Assembly (NCBI GenBank): GCA_026982665.1
Contig: JALSGQ010000111.1
Coordinates: forward strand, 1 to 48,873
DNA length: 48,873 nucleotides
DNA from: Hyphomicrobiales bacterium
GTDB lineage: Bacteria; Pseudomonadota; Alphaproteobacteria; Rhizobiales; Aestuariivirgaceae
Reading direction: 5' to 3'
Every line of letters starts with the position of its first letter. Position 1 is the stretch's first letter. Both the position numbers and the translations under genes were made by a program. Shown one piece after another: positions 25,876 through 34,542 of this stretch. Below the pieces are notes generated by a model. The model saw nothing but the letters and a program-made list of their open reading frames with translations. It was not told where the DNA came from and searched no databases.

Positions 25876-27816
25876 ATGAAAACGACGCACGCCATGCATG
25901 ACGACACACCGCTGCTGGACACCATCCACACCCCGCATGACCTGCGGAAGCTGCCGCGCGGCAAGCTGCCGGCGCTGGCCGAGGAGCTGCGCCGCGAGAT
26001 CATTGCCGCCGCGGCACAAACCGGCGGGCACTTCGGGGCGGGCCTCGGCGTGGTGGAGCTGACGGTGGCGCTGCACTACGTGTTCAACACGCCGCAGGAT
26101 CGCCTCATCTGGGACGTGTCGCACCAGGCCTATCCGCACAAGGTGCTCACCGGCCGCCGCGCCGGGCTGCGCAGCATCCGCCGCAAGGGGGGGCTTGCGG
26201 GTTTCACCAACCGCGAGGAAAGCCCGTATGATGCCTTTGGCGCGGGGCATTCCTCCACCTCCATCTCTGCCGCATTGGGCATGGCCAAGGCGCGGGATCT
26301 TTCCGGTGGCGACAATCATGTCATTGCCGTCATCGGCGACGGAGCCATGAGCGCCGGCATGGCCTACGAGGCGCTCAACCACGCCGGTGCCACCGATTCG
26401 CGCCTGATCGTGGTGCTCAATGACAACGGCATGTCCATTGCCCCTGCCGTCGGCGCGCTGACGAACTATCTGGCATGGCTCGTTTCCACGCGTCCTTTCC
26501 TTTCCTTGCGCGAGATGGCCAAGCAGGTGGCCAACCGCTTCCCCCGCCTGCTGCGCGAGGCCGCTGCGCGGGCAGATGAATACGCCCGCGGCATGGTCAT
26601 GGGTGGCACGCTGTTCGAGGAGCTGGGGTTCTACTACGTCGGCCCGCTGGACGGGCACGACCTCGGCACGCTGGTGCCGGTGCTGGAAAACGTGCGCGAT
26701 GCGCCGGAGCTGGGGCCGGTGCTGGTGCATGTGGTAACCGAGAAGGGCAGGGGGCATCCCTTCCCCAAGGATGACCCGGAAAAATACCACGCCGTTGCTC
26801 CCTTCGATCCCGAAACCGGCGAGCAGAAGAAGCCGGCGCAGAACGTGCCCACCTACACGGAAGTGTTCTCCCGCGCGCTGATTGCCGAGGCCGAGCACGA
26901 CGAGCGCATCGTGGCGATTACCGCCGCCATGCCGTCGGGCACCGGGCTGGACAGGTTCGCCCGCAGGTTTCCCCGGCGCATGTTCGATGTCGGCATAGCC
27001 GAGCAGCATGCCGTTACCTTCGCCGCCGGGCTGGCGGCGGAAGGGCTGAAACCCTTCCCCTGCATCTATTCCACCTTCCTGCAGCGCGCCTATGACCAGG
27101 TGGTGCACGACGTGGCGCTGCAGAAGCTGCCCGTGCGCTTTGCCATAGACCGCGCCGGGCTGGTGGGCAATGACGGGCCGACGCACGCCGGCAGCTTCGA
27201 TGTCGCCTTTCTCGCCTGCCTGCCGAACATGGTGGTGATGGCCGCCGCCGATGAAGCCGAGCTGATGCACATGGTGGCCACCGCCGCCGCTTATGACGAG
27301 GGGCCGATCGCCTTCCGTTATCCGCGCGGCCCCGGCGTTGGCGTGGAGCTGCCCGAGCGGGGAGAGGTGCTGGAAATCGGCAGGGGCCGCATCGTGCGTG
27401 AAGGTGCGGAGGTGGCCATCCTGTCGTTGGGCGCGCGGCTGCAGGAGGTGCTGCGCGCCGCCCGGCAGCTGGAGCAGGAGCACGGCATATCCATCACCGT
27501 GGCCGATGCCCGCTTCGCCAAGCCGCTGGATACCGCGCTGATAGACCGGCTGGCGCGCGAGCATGCGGCGCTCATCACCATCGAGGAGGGCGCGCAGGGC
27601 GGCTTTGGTGCCCACGTGCTGGCCCACCTGGCCGCCACCGATGCCATGAGCAGGGGGCTGAGGGTGCGCACCATGACGTTGCCGGATGTCTTCCTGCCCC
27701 ATGCCGGCATGGATGAGCAATACGAAGAGGCCGGGCTGACGGCAGCACACATCGAGCAGCAGGTGCTGCACCTGCTGGGCCGGCGCGGCAACCTTGCACT
27801 CATCGCCAATCGCTGA
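25876..27816 (+). CDS. dxs: 1-deoxy-D-xylulose-5-phosphate synthase
   Basis: DXS condenses pyruvate and glyceraldehyde-3-phosphate with thiamine diphosphate, the first step of the MEP isoprenoid pathway. The 646-residue protein includes [17 protein letters not shown], the ThDP-binding [18 protein letters not shown] ending in NDNGMSIAP, the GPLDGHD loop and the C-terminal transketolase-like domains with the [18 protein letters not shown] block. All are intact. The start at [10 protein letters not shown] is preceded by GTGGGAACG; an in-frame ATG at 25894 is an alternative. The common alphaproteobacterial neighbours xseB and ispA are missing upstream. A strong bidirectional terminator follows. 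Confidence 0.97.
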   Translation: MKTTHAMHDDTPLLDTIHTPHDLRKLPRGKLPALAEELRREIIAAAAQTGGHFGAGLGVVELTVALHYVFNTPQDRLIWDVSHQAYPHKVLTGRRAGLRSIRRKGGLAGFTNREESPYDAFGAGHSSTSISAALGMAKARDLSGGDNHVIAVIGDGAMSAGMAYEALNHAGATDSRLIVVLNDNGMSIAPAVGALTNYLAWLVSTRPFLSLREMAKQVANRFPRLLREAAARADEYARGMVMGGTLFEELGFYYVGPLDGHDLGTLVPVLENVRDAPELGPVLVHVVTEKGRGHPFPKDDPEKYHAVAPFDPETGEQKKPAQNVPTYTEVFSRALIAEAEHDERIVAITAAMPSGTGLDRFARRFPRRMFDVGIAEQHAVTFAAGLAAEGLKPFPCIYSTFLQRAYDQVVHDVALQKLPVRFAIDRAGLVGNDGPTHAGSFDVAFLACLPNMVVMAAADEAELMHMVATAAAYDEGPIAFRYPRGPGVGVELPERGEVLEIGRGRIVREGAEVAILSLGARLQEVLRAARQLEQEHGISITVADARFAKPLDTALIDRLAREHAALITIEEGAQGGFGAHVLAHLAATDAMSRGLRVRTMTLPDVFLPHAGMDEQYEEAGLTAAHIEQQVLHLLGRRGNLALIANR

Positions 27817-27967
27817 AAACGGCGCGGTCTGCCTGTTGCCTGATGCACAAGGCACGCAAGGCAGGGCGCACGCAACGAAAGACCGACATTTTCCGCCGGG
27901 CCGTGCTGCCCCACAGGCCGGAAAACCCTTCTTCACACTCAAGTTCGCAGCAGCCGGCCTGAATGGA

Positions 27968-28004
27968 AAATGCCCCGCGGCAACATTGCTGCCGTGGGGC
28001 ATTT
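27968..28004. terminator. Strong bidirectional terminator between dxs and ctrA
   Basis: AAATGCCCCGCGGCA (27968-27982) pairs with TGCCGTGGGGCATTT (27990-28004), a 15-base-pair stem with one G-T wobble and a seven-base loop. T-runs flank both sides when read on their own strand (ATTTCG rightward, ATTTTCC leftward). It lies between the convergent dxs and ctrA stops. Confidence 0.9.
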
Positions 28005-28031
28005 CGTCGTGTTCCCTGAGAGGGCGGGGGC

Positions 28032-28775
28032 TTACACCACCGGCTCCTCTTCCTCCTTCTCGTCGGCATCGCCCGGCTCGTCATTGGCCACCGGCTCGAT
28101 GTCCTTCAGCATGTAGCCGCGCCCCCACACGGTTTCGATGTAGTCCTTGCCGCCGGAGGCCTGCTTCAGCTTCTTGCGCAGCTTGCAGATGAACACGTCG
28201 ATGATCTTCAGCTCCGGCTCGTCGATGCCGTTGTAGAGGTAGTTCAGGAACATTTCCTTGGTCAGCGTCGTGCCCTTGCGCAGGGAGAGCAGCTCCAGCA
28301 TCTGGTATTCCTTGCCGGTCAGGTGCACGCGCTCGCCGGCCACGGCGACGGTCTTGGTATCCAGGTTCACCTCCAGGTCGCCGGTGCGGATGATGGACTG
28401 CGCATGTCCCTTCGAGCGGCGCACGATGGCGCGGATGCGGGCAATCAGCTCGTCCTTGTGGAACGGCTTGGTCATGTAGTCGTCGGCACCGTCCACCAGC
28501 CCCTGCACCTTGTGCTCGGTATCGGACAGGCCGGAAAGGATGAGCACCGGCACGTCCTTCTTGCTCAGGCGCAGTGCCTTCAGCACGTCAAAGCCGCTCA
28601 TGTCCGGCAGGTTCAGGTCGAGCAGGATGATGTCGTAATAGTTGTCATAGACCTTGACCAGGTCGATGCCTTCCTCGCCGAGATCGGTGGTATAGACGTT
28701 GAAGCCCTCGGACTTCAGCATCAGCTCGATGCTCTGGGCGGTGGCCGGATCATCTTCAATGAGCAGAACACGCAT
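28032..28775 (-). CDS. ctrA: Cell-cycle response regulator CtrA
   Basis: CtrA is the OmpR-type regulator that controls division, flagellar and chromosome-replication functions in alphaproteobacteria through TTAA-N7-TTAA sites. The receiver domain begins MRVLLIEDD and carries the phospho-acceptor Asp53 in [13 protein letters not shown], with Lys in [13 protein letters not shown]. The output domain has [19 protein letters not shown] and the recognition region [13 protein letters not shown]. The 247-residue product is slightly longer than Caulobacter CtrA and ends in an acidic run and PVV instead of the terminal AA that ClpXP reads there. A CtrA-like box lies about 200 bases upstream. The start is the family-standard ATG. 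Confidence 0.96.
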   Translation of the reverse strand: MRVLLIEDDPATAQSIELMLKSEGFNVYTTDLGEEGIDLVKVYDNYYDIILLDLNLPDMSGFDVLKALRLSKKDVPVLILSGLSDTEHKVQGLVDGADDYMTKPFHKDELIARIRAIVRRSKGHAQSIIRTGDLEVNLDTKTVAVAGERVHLTGKEYQMLELLSLRKGTTLTKEMFLNYLYNGIDEPELKIIDVFICKLRKKLKQASGGKDYIETVWGRGYMLKDIEPVANDEPGDADEKEEEEPVV

Positions 28776-28975
28776 CTTGAAAGTCCCCTGAGTATTCCCC
28801 CGATGGAACGCGCTGCACCCCGGGCGGAGCAACCTGCTGGCCGCCAGCGCCGCCGGGCGGAACTGGCGATATGTGCCAAGCCTGCCATGCCCGCCGGAAG
28901 TGGCGAACCTTCATCCCTTCCCTGCGGCGCGAGGCCCTTGTTCATTCACGCAAGGCACAAGATAAACGGAAATGG

Positions 28976-28990
28976 TTAACCGAACCCTAA
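28976..28990 (-). promoter_or_regulatory. CtrA-like box upstream of ctrA
   Basis: On the minus strand the site reads TTAG-N7-TTAAC, eight of nine positions of the CtrA consensus TTAA-N7-TTAAC. It is followed about seven bases later by TTTATCTT, a possible -10 element for leftward transcription into ctrA. It lies 200 bases from the ctrA start, compatible with autoregulation as in Caulobacter. Confidence 0.5.
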
Positions 28991-29176
28991 ACCGCCACAC
29001 TGCCGCCATCATTCCGGCAATGGCTGCACGCCGTTGCGTTGCGCAGGCAGCATGTGCTCGGCGCTGCCCGTGTCTTCACCACCGCCATGGCCTGAACACG
29101 GGCCACGCAGATGCATTGCATGCAACCACGAGAACACATGCACCCTGCACGGGCCTTGCAGCGCACGGAGGGCGCA

Positions 29177-29191
29177 TTTACCCACCCTTAA
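29177..29191 (+). promoter_or_regulatory. Second CtrA-like box, facing the fliJ-like gene
   Basis: The site reads TTTA-N7-TTAA, seven of eight consensus positions. It lies 195 bases upstream of the fliJ-like GTG start. Flagellar genes are classical CtrA targets, which makes the location meaningful, but single-site matches of this quality do occur by chance. Confidence 0.38.
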
Positions 29192-29385
29192 GGCTGCTGG
29201 TGTTGGATGTAGGGCGTCATGCATTGCCCCCGCAGGCGAATCACCAGAGCCGTCTGTTTTCAGGCTATGGCATTCGCTCCATGCGCGTCAAAAGGAAATC
29301 ATGCATGGCTGGTGCGCGGGGAGTGCAGGTTTGACGATGATGCGTGTTGTCGTGTGTGTGCAGTAGCGTTCAGGGAGTAACGGAC

Positions 29386-29784
29386 GTGTCCATTCGCCAG
29401 AGAGAGTGGGAGGCGCGGCTGCGCCTTCAGGCCTTCCAGTTGGAGGAAACGCGCCGCAACGTGGGCGATATCGAGCTGATGATCGCCGACTTCGAGCGCA
29501 AGCGCAAGGAGCTGGAGGCGGCCATCGGCTACGAGGAACAGCAGGCCGGCGTCAGCGACCCGGAAGACGTGCGCTATCCGCTGGCGGCGCGCGAGATGCG
29601 CAAGCGCCGCGAGAACCTGCGCCGCTCCATCGATGATCTTCGCAAGCAGCTGGAGGTGGCCGTGCGCCGCGTGGAAGAGGCGCGCCAGGAGCTTGACAAG
29701 CTGCGCGAGGCAGCGGCGCGCGATGGCGTCGATCTCATCATGCCGGTTGAGGCGCGGGCTGAAGGATTTCGCGCTTCCGTCTGA
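29386..29784 (+). CDS. FliJ-like coiled-coil protein
   Basis: The 132-residue protein is almost wholly a coiled coil, with heptad-like Leu/Arg/Glu patterns over about residues 10-115 (RLRLQAFQLEETRRNVGDIE through VEEARQELDKLREAAA). Its size, N-terminal placement of the coil and position beside ctrA fit the FliJ family of flagellar export chaperones, which link the ATPase FliI to the export gate. The start is GTG with CAGGGAG upstream. fliI is not adjacent here, and coiled coils resemble many families, so the name is provisional. A perfect 13-bp terminator hairpin follows. CtrA-like boxes upstream support a flagellar assignment. Confidence 0.68.
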   Translation: MSIRQREWEARLRLQAFQLEETRRNVGDIELMIADFERKRKELEAAIGYEEQQAGVSDPEDVRYPLAAREMRKRRENLRRSIDDLRKQLEVAVRRVEEARQELDKLREAAARDGVDLIMPVEARAEGFRASV

Positions 29785-29814
29785 TGGACAGGTGCTTTTT
29801 CGAAAAATGAAACC

Positions 29815-29856
29815 GCAATGCAGGCAGTGGCTGAATGGCTGCCTGCATTGCTTGTT
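29815..29856 (+). terminator. Rho-independent terminator after the fliJ-like gene
   Basis: GCAATGCAGGCAG (29815-29827) and CTGCCTGCATTGC (29839-29851) are perfectly complementary over 13 bases, with an 11-base loop, followed by TTGTT. It lies 30 bases after the stop codon. Confidence 0.8.
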
Positions 29857-29898
29857 GCTTCGTCGCGGCATGGCGGCGGACAGGGTATTTCCGCTACC

Positions 29899-29913
29899 GG
29901 GGGCTGTGCCCCC
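29899..29913 (-). terminator. Hairpin after the DUF815 gene
   Basis: GGGGGC and GCCCCC enclose a three-base loop, 21 bases beyond the leftward DUF815 stop. There is no T-run, so it is a candidate terminator or 3'-end stabiliser. Confidence 0.45.
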
Positions 29914-29934
29914 TGCATCCTCCGTGCCCGGCGG

Positions 29935-30804
29935 TTACACGGGCAGCGGCCTGCCCATGCGCCCGGCCAGCTCGGTGATGAACTGCCACGCCACCCGGCC
30001 CGAGCGCCCGCCGCGGGTGGTGGCCCATTGAAGCGCCTCGTGCTCCACTGCCGCCATGTCTTCCACCGGCAGGCGAAAATGCGCCACGTAACCGCGCACG
30101 ATGTCGAGATAGGTCTGCTGGTCGCACGGATAGAAGCCCAGCCACAGGCCGAAGCGGTCTGACAGCGACACCTTCTCCTGTTCGGCCTCCGTCGGGTGAA
30201 TGGCGCGCTCGCGCTCGTTCTCCATCATCTCCCGCGGCATCAGGTGGCGGCGGTTGGAGGTGGCGTAGAGCACCACGTTCTCCGGCCTGCCCTCGATGCC
30301 GCCCTCCAGCGCCGCCTTCAGCGTCTTGTAGGTATCATCCTCCTCGTCGAAGGAAAGGTCGTCGCAGAACACGATGAAGCGGAAGTCCGCATGCGGGCGC
30401 AGGCACCGCATCAGCCGCGGCAGCGAGCTGATCGCGTCGCGGTCGATCTCGACGATCTTCAAGCGTTTCTCTTCCGCTGCCACCGCCGCGAAGACCGCCT
30501 TCACCAGCGCGCTCTTGCCCATGCCGCGCGCCCCCCACAGCAGCGCGTTGTTGGCCGGCAGGCCGCGGGCAAAGCGCCGCGTGTTCTCCAGCATTGTCTG
30601 CTTGTGGCGTTCCATGCCGCGCAACAGCTCGAGCGGCAGGCTCTTCACCTGCTCCACGGCATTGAACGAATCCGCCCCGGCATCCCAGACGAAGCCCGGG
30701 GCCACGGCCGGGTCGAAGGGGCGCGGTGGCGGCGTGAAGCGCTCCAGCGCATCGGCAATGCGCCGCAACTGCCGCGCCATTTCGGCATCATCGATGTCTG
30801 CCAT
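29935..30804 (-). CDS. DUF815-family AAA ATPase
   Basis: This cytoplasmic P-loop ATPase of 289 residues has Walker A in LLWGARGMGKSALVKA near residue 88, Walker B in RFIVFCDDLSFDEED, and a sensor-like VVLYATSNRRHLMPREM. These match DUF815 (PF05673), a family widespread in alphaproteobacteria with no settled role. The start ATG begins MADIDDAEMARQLRR and is preceded by CAGGGAG. It diverges from yajC. Members have been annotated loosely as ATP/GTP-binding proteins; the arrangement near yajC-secDF is seen often enough to note but I cannot assign a function. Confidence 0.9.
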   Translation of the reverse strand: MADIDDAEMARQLRRIADALERFTPPPRPFDPAVAPGFVWDAGADSFNAVEQVKSLPLELLRGMERHKQTMLENTRRFARGLPANNALLWGARGMGKSALVKAVFAAVAAEEKRLKIVEIDRDAISSLPRLMRCLRPHADFRFIVFCDDLSFDEEDDTYKTLKAALEGGIEGRPENVVLYATSNRRHLMPREMMENERERAIHPTEAEQEKVSLSDRFGLWLGFYPCDQQTYLDIVRGYVAHFRLPVEDMAAVEHEALQWATTRGGRSGRVAWQFITELAGRMGRPLPV

Positions 30805-31016
30805 GCCACGGCTCCCTGCGGGAAAGATGAAAAACACGCCACCTGTGCATAGAGAGCCGCCTTTTCTTTTGCAAGCATGGCGGCAGGCGCTATATACGGT
30901 CAACGGAATCGCGCTGGCGGATCCGGGGATTCGCCATCACGGCGCAGGAACCGGAGCCTTTGCCTGCCGGTTCATCGCATGTTCAGGGTTCATCACGTAT
31001 TCAGGGAATTGCACGC

Positions 31017-31352
31017 ATGTTCATCACACCGGCCCATGCACAGGCGGCGGGCGCACCCGGCGGCGGCGATCTGCTCAGCCTGTTCCTGCCGTTGCTGCTC
31101 ATCATGGGCGTGTTCTGGTTCTTCATCATCCGTCCGCAGCAGAAGAAGATCCGCCAGCACCAGGAGATGCTGAAGAACATTCGCCGTGGCGACACGGTGG
31201 TAACCAGCGGCGGGCTGGTGGGCCGCGTGGTGAAGGTGCATGACGACGAGCTGACGGTGGAGCTGGCCGAGGACGTGCGCGTGAAGGTGCGCCGCCCCTA
31301 CATTGCCGAGGTGGTGGTGAAGGGCCAGCCGGTGGCCGCCAACGAGAAGTGA
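31017..31352 (+). CDS. yajC: Preprotein translocase subunit YajC
   Basis: YajC is a small single-pass inner-membrane protein that associates with SecDF and SecYEG. The 111-residue protein has one transmembrane helix (LLSLFLPLLLIMGVFWFFII) followed by RPQQKKIRQHQEMLKNIRRGD, the family signature, and VVTSGGLVGRVVKV. The N-terminus MFITPAHAQA is characteristic of alphaproteobacterial YajC, which supports the chosen ATG with AGGGAA about nine bases upstream. It is the first gene of the yajC-secD-secF set. The queuosine genes (tgt, queA) that precede yajC in gammaproteobacteria are absent. Confidence 0.95.
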   Translation: MFITPAHAQAAGAPGGGDLLSLFLPLLLIMGVFWFFIIRPQQKKIRQHQEMLKNIRRGDTVVTSGGLVGRVVKVHDDELTVELAEDVRVKVRRPYIAEVVVKGQPVAANEK

Positions 31353-31434
31353 GGCAGCCGCAACCCCCGGCAACGGTGCCAGCGATGGCGGCAGGGGGCG
31401 GCAGGGCTGGCCGCAGCAGCCTGGAAGAGGGCAG

Positions 31435-33069
31435 ATGTTTCGCATAACCTGGGGCAAGACCCTCATCATCATCGGTGCGGTGTTGCTGGGCATCATCTTT
31501 GCCTTGCCCAACGTGCTGCCGCAGCAGGCGCGCGACAGCCTGCCGGACTTCATCCCCAACAAGCCCATCGTGCTGGGGCTGGACCTGCAGGGCGGTGCCC
31601 ACCTGGTGTGGGAGGTGGACAGGGAGTCCCTGCGCAGGAACCTGCTCACGCAGCTGAAGGGCGATGTGCGTCAGCGGTTGTGGAACGAGCGCAAGATACG
31701 CCACACCATTGCCACCGGCAGGGATGGCTCGCTCATCGTAACCATCAACGACCCGGCAAAGGTGGAACAGGCGCTCGATGCCCTGAAGGAGCTGGCGCAG
31801 CCGGTGCAGGTGGGCTTCTTCGGTGCCGGCGGCACCGCTCCGGAGATTGAGATCGAGCGCGACGGCAACCGGCTGACCCTGCGCTATTCCGACGCCGGCA
31901 TGGAAAACCGCATCAAGAGCGCGCTGGAACAGGCCATCGAGGTCATCCGCCGGCGGCTGGACGAGCTGAACATGACCGAGGCCTCCATCCAGCAGCAGGG
32001 GGTGGATCGCATCATCGTGCAGGCACCGGGCGTGCGCAATCCGGAAACGCTGAAGCAGGCGGTGGGCCGCACCGCGCGCCTCACCTTCCAGCTCCTGTGC
32101 GACAGCCAGCCCGAAGCGCCGGGCGACAGGCCGCCGCCGGGCTGCATGGCGCTGCCCTCGGAAGACAACCCGAACCTCATCTACTGGGTGAAGACCTCGC
32201 GCCGCGCCACGGTGGAAGGGGCGGACCTGGTGGATGCCCAGCCCGCCTTCGACGGGCAGACCGGCGAGCCGGTGGTTACCTTCCGCTTCAACCAGCAGGG
32301 CGCGCTGCGCTTCGCCCGCCTGACGCAGGCCAACGTCGGCAAGCCGTTCGCCATCATCCTTGATGGCAAGGTCATCTCCGCTCCGGTCATCCAGACGCCC
32401 ATCCTCGGCGGCTCGGGGCAGATCACCGGCCGCTTCACGGTGGAGGAGACGCGGGTGATGTCCGCCATCCTGCGCTCCGGCGCCCTGCCGGCGAAGCTGG
32501 TGGTGGTGGAGGAGCGCAGCGTCGGCCCCTCGCTCGGCTCCGACTCCATTCGCGCCGGCATCACCGCCTCGGTGGTGGCGCTCGTTGGCGTGCTGGCCTT
32601 CATGCTGCTGTTCTACGGCTTCTTCGGCGTCATCGCCAACATCGCGCTGGCCGCCAACCTCGTCATGCTGCTGGGCATTCTCACGGTGTTCCAGGCCACG
32701 CTGACGCTGCCCGGCATCGCCGGCATCGTGCTCACGCTGGGCATGGCGGTGGACTCCAACGTGCTGGTGTTCGAACGCGTGCGCGAGGAGGCACGCGCCG
32801 GGCGCTCCGCCATCAACGCGCTGGAAACCGGCTTCTCGCGCGCCTTCACCACCATCCTGGATGCCAACATCACCACGCTGATCGCGGCCGTGGTGCTCTA
32901 TGGCCTCGGCTCCGGGCCGGTGCGCGGCTTTGCCGTAACGCTGGGCGTGGGCATCATCACCACCGTGTTCACCGCCTATACGCTCACCCGCTTCCTGGTG
33001 GCGCTGTGGGTGTGGAAGAAGCGGCCGAAGACGCTGCCCATCGTGGCCGCGCCGGCGGCAGGCAGTTGA
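31435..33069 (+). CDS. secD: Protein translocase subunit SecD
   Basis: SecD uses the proton motive force, with SecF, to help pull secreted proteins across the membrane. The 544-residue protein starts with a membrane helix (TLIIIGAVLLGIIFALPN) followed by GLDLQGGAHLVWEVD (motif D1), a large periplasmic P1 domain, and the C-terminal membrane core with SVGPSLGSDSIRAG, GIVLTLGMAVDSNVLVFERVREE and the last helices to residue 530. All landmarks are intact. The ATG follows GGAAGAGGGCAG. It sits 82 bases after yajC and 16 bases before secF, consistent with a single operon. Confidence 0.98.
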   Translation: MFRITWGKTLIIIGAVLLGIIFALPNVLPQQARDSLPDFIPNKPIVLGLDLQGGAHLVWEVDRESLRRNLLTQLKGDVRQRLWNERKIRHTIATGRDGSLIVTINDPAKVEQALDALKELAQPVQVGFFGAGGTAPEIEIERDGNRLTLRYSDAGMENRIKSALEQAIEVIRRRLDELNMTEASIQQQGVDRIIVQAPGVRNPETLKQAVGRTARLTFQLLCDSQPEAPGDRPPPGCMALPSEDNPNLIYWVKTSRRATVEGADLVDAQPAFDGQTGEPVVTFRFNQQGALRFARLTQANVGKPFAIILDGKVISAPVIQTPILGGSGQITGRFTVEETRVMSAILRSGALPAKLVVVEERSVGPSLGSDSIRAGITASVVALVGVLAFMLLFYGFFGVIANIALAANLVMLLGILTVFQATLTLPGIAGIVLTLGMAVDSNVLVFERVREEARAGRSAINALETGFSRAFTTILDANITTLIAAVVLYGLGSGPVRGFAVTLGVGIITTVFTAYTLTRFLVALWVWKKRPKTLPIVAAPAAGS

Positions 33070-33085
33070 GGGAGAGCAGGGTGCC

Positions 33086-34018
33086 ATGTTTCCGCTGATC
33101 AAACATCTGCCGGTGGACCCGAAGATCCCCTTCATGCGCTGGGCGCGCGCCGCCTTCATTGCCTCCGCGGTGGCCATCCTGGTGTCGCTGGCCGGCGTCT
33201 TCACGCTGGGGCTGAATCTGGGCATCGACTTCAAGGGCGGCACGCTCATCGAGATCCGCACGCAAGGCCCGGCTGATATCGGTGCCTTGCGCAAGACCAT
33301 CGGCGAGTTGAAGCTGGGCAGTTTCGAGCTGCAGGAGTTTGGTGATCCGCGCGATGTGCTCATCCGCGTCGAGAATCGCGGTGGCGAGGAGGCACAGCAG
33401 GAGGTGGTGCGCAAGATCCGCGCCGCGCTGGGCGACAGCGTGGAATACCGCCGCGTGGAGGTGGTGGGGCCGAAGGTGTCCGGCGAGCTGGCGCGCGATG
33501 GCATCATCGCCGTGCTGATGGCGCTGGCCGGGGTGATGATCTACATCTGGTTCCGCTTCGAGTGGCAGTTCGCCATCGGCGCGGTGGCCTCGCTGGTGCA
33601 TGACGTCATCATCACCATCGGCATCTTCGCCTTCACCCGGCTGGAGTTCAACCTGTCCATCATCGCCGCGCTCTTGACCATCGTCGGCTATTCGCTCAAC
33701 GACACGGTGGTTACCTACGACCGCGTGCGCGAGAACATGCGCCGCTTCAAGAAAACGCCGCTTGCAGCTGTCATCGACATGTCCATCAACCAGATGCTGT
33801 CGCGCACCATTCTCACCTCCGTCTCCACGCTGGTGGCGCTCATCGCGCTGTATGTGTTGGGCGGAGAGGTGCTGCGCGGCTTTACTTTCACCATGATCTG
33901 GGGTGTCATCATCGGCACCTATTCCTCCGTGTTCATCGCCGCGCCCATTCTCATCTGGCTGAACGCGAAGCTGCTGGACACGGACGAGGAGCGCGACAAG
34001 GTGGCCGTGAAGTCCTGA
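33086..34018 (+). CDS. secF: Protein translocase subunit SecF
   Basis: SecF is the second half of the SecDF secretion motor. The 310-residue protein has the first helix followed by LGIDFKGGTLIEIRT (motif D1-like), a short periplasmic domain, and five C-terminal helices with VVGPKVSGELARDG, SIIAALLTIVGYSLNDTVVTYDRVRE and SRTILTSVSTLVALIALY, all diagnostic. The ATG has GAGGGAGAGCAGG upstream. It is followed after 119 bases by an NDUFAF3-like gene in the same direction; the AGGAGG site of that gene suggests the operon may continue. Confidence 0.98.
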   Translation: MFPLIKHLPVDPKIPFMRWARAAFIASAVAILVSLAGVFTLGLNLGIDFKGGTLIEIRTQGPADIGALRKTIGELKLGSFELQEFGDPRDVLIRVENRGGEEAQQEVVRKIRAALGDSVEYRRVEVVGPKVSGELARDGIIAVLMALAGVMIYIWFRFEWQFAIGAVASLVHDVIITIGIFAFTRLEFNLSIIAALLTIVGYSLNDTVVTYDRVRENMRRFKKTPLAAVIDMSINQMLSRTILTSVSTLVALIALYVLGGEVLRGFTFTMIWGVIIGTYSSVFIAAPILIWLNAKLLDTDEERDKVAVKS

Positions 34019-34137
34019 CAAGCCGTGCGGCCATCTTGCGTGCCGATGCCATTCCTCGGAAACGGTGCTGGCGGCAGCGCGGGAACATTGCTTGAAACGG
34101 GCCGGCTGCATCTTCAACAGGAGGCAGATCACACGGC

Positions 34138-34524
34138 ATGGCTGCGCTGCTGGAGCAATTGCTGAACGAACCGGTGCCGCTGAAGGGCTATGGCGGCGGT
34201 GCGTTCCGCTTTGCCGATCAGCGCCATGCGGGTGGGTTGTGCATCCTGCCCGGCGGGCTGCATCATTGGCGGCCGGCCACCTGGGAAGAGGTGCGGGAAG
34301 AGGATTTTGCTCCACTGGCGCAGGCGGAAGTGCGGCAGGGCGTGGACTTCGTGCTGTTCGGCTGCGGGGCGGCACATCTGCCGCCACCGCCGTGGCTGCT
34401 GCGCATGGCGGCGCTGGCCGGGCTGGGGTTGGAGGTGATGACCACCGGCGCGGCGGTGCGCACCTACAATCTGTGCCGTGATGAGCTGCGCCTGCCCGCC
34501 ACCTTCCTGCTGCCGGTGGAATGA
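34138..34524 (+). CDS. Mth938/NDUFAF3-domain protein
   Basis: The 128-residue protein belongs to the Mth938-like (DUF498, PF04430) family, whose human member NDUFAF3 is needed for respiratory complex I assembly. Family hallmarks are the central IL..G..HW segment (GGLCILPGGLHHWRP), DFVLFGCGAAH with its GxG loop, and VMTTGAAVRTYNLC. An AGGAGG ribosome binding site precedes the ATG. In alphaproteobacteria this gene is commonly next to yajC/secDF, as here. The last bases include ATGA, where a following gene would be expected to begin. The molecular activity is unknown; a complex I link for the bacterial protein is inferred from the mitochondrial relative. Confidence 0.88.
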   Translation: MAALLEQLLNEPVPLKGYGGGAFRFADQRHAGGLCILPGGLHHWRPATWEEVREEDFAPLAQAEVRQGVDFVLFGCGAAHLPPPPWLLRMAALAGLGLEVMTTGAAVRTYNLCRDELRLPATFLLPVE

Positions 34525-34542
34525 CGGCGGAGCCAGAAACTG

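Larger units (their letters stand above)
28776..29385. other. 610-base gap between ctrA and the fliJ-like gene
   Basis: No reading frame here looks like a protein. The gap holds two CtrA-like boxes (28976-28990 and 29177-29191), a GANTC methylation site (GAATC, near 29236-29240), and should contain the divergent promoters of ctrA and the fliJ-like gene. I did not recognise a sciP gene, a tRNA or a known RNA family. The length leaves room for an untranslated small RNA, which cannot be judged from sequence alone. Confidence 0.5.

Noticed and set aside
28972-29334. A 120-codon frame in the ctrA-fliJ gap, checked as a possible sciP
   Set aside because: The sequence is Cys/His/Arg rich without helix-turn-helix features and does not resemble SciP.
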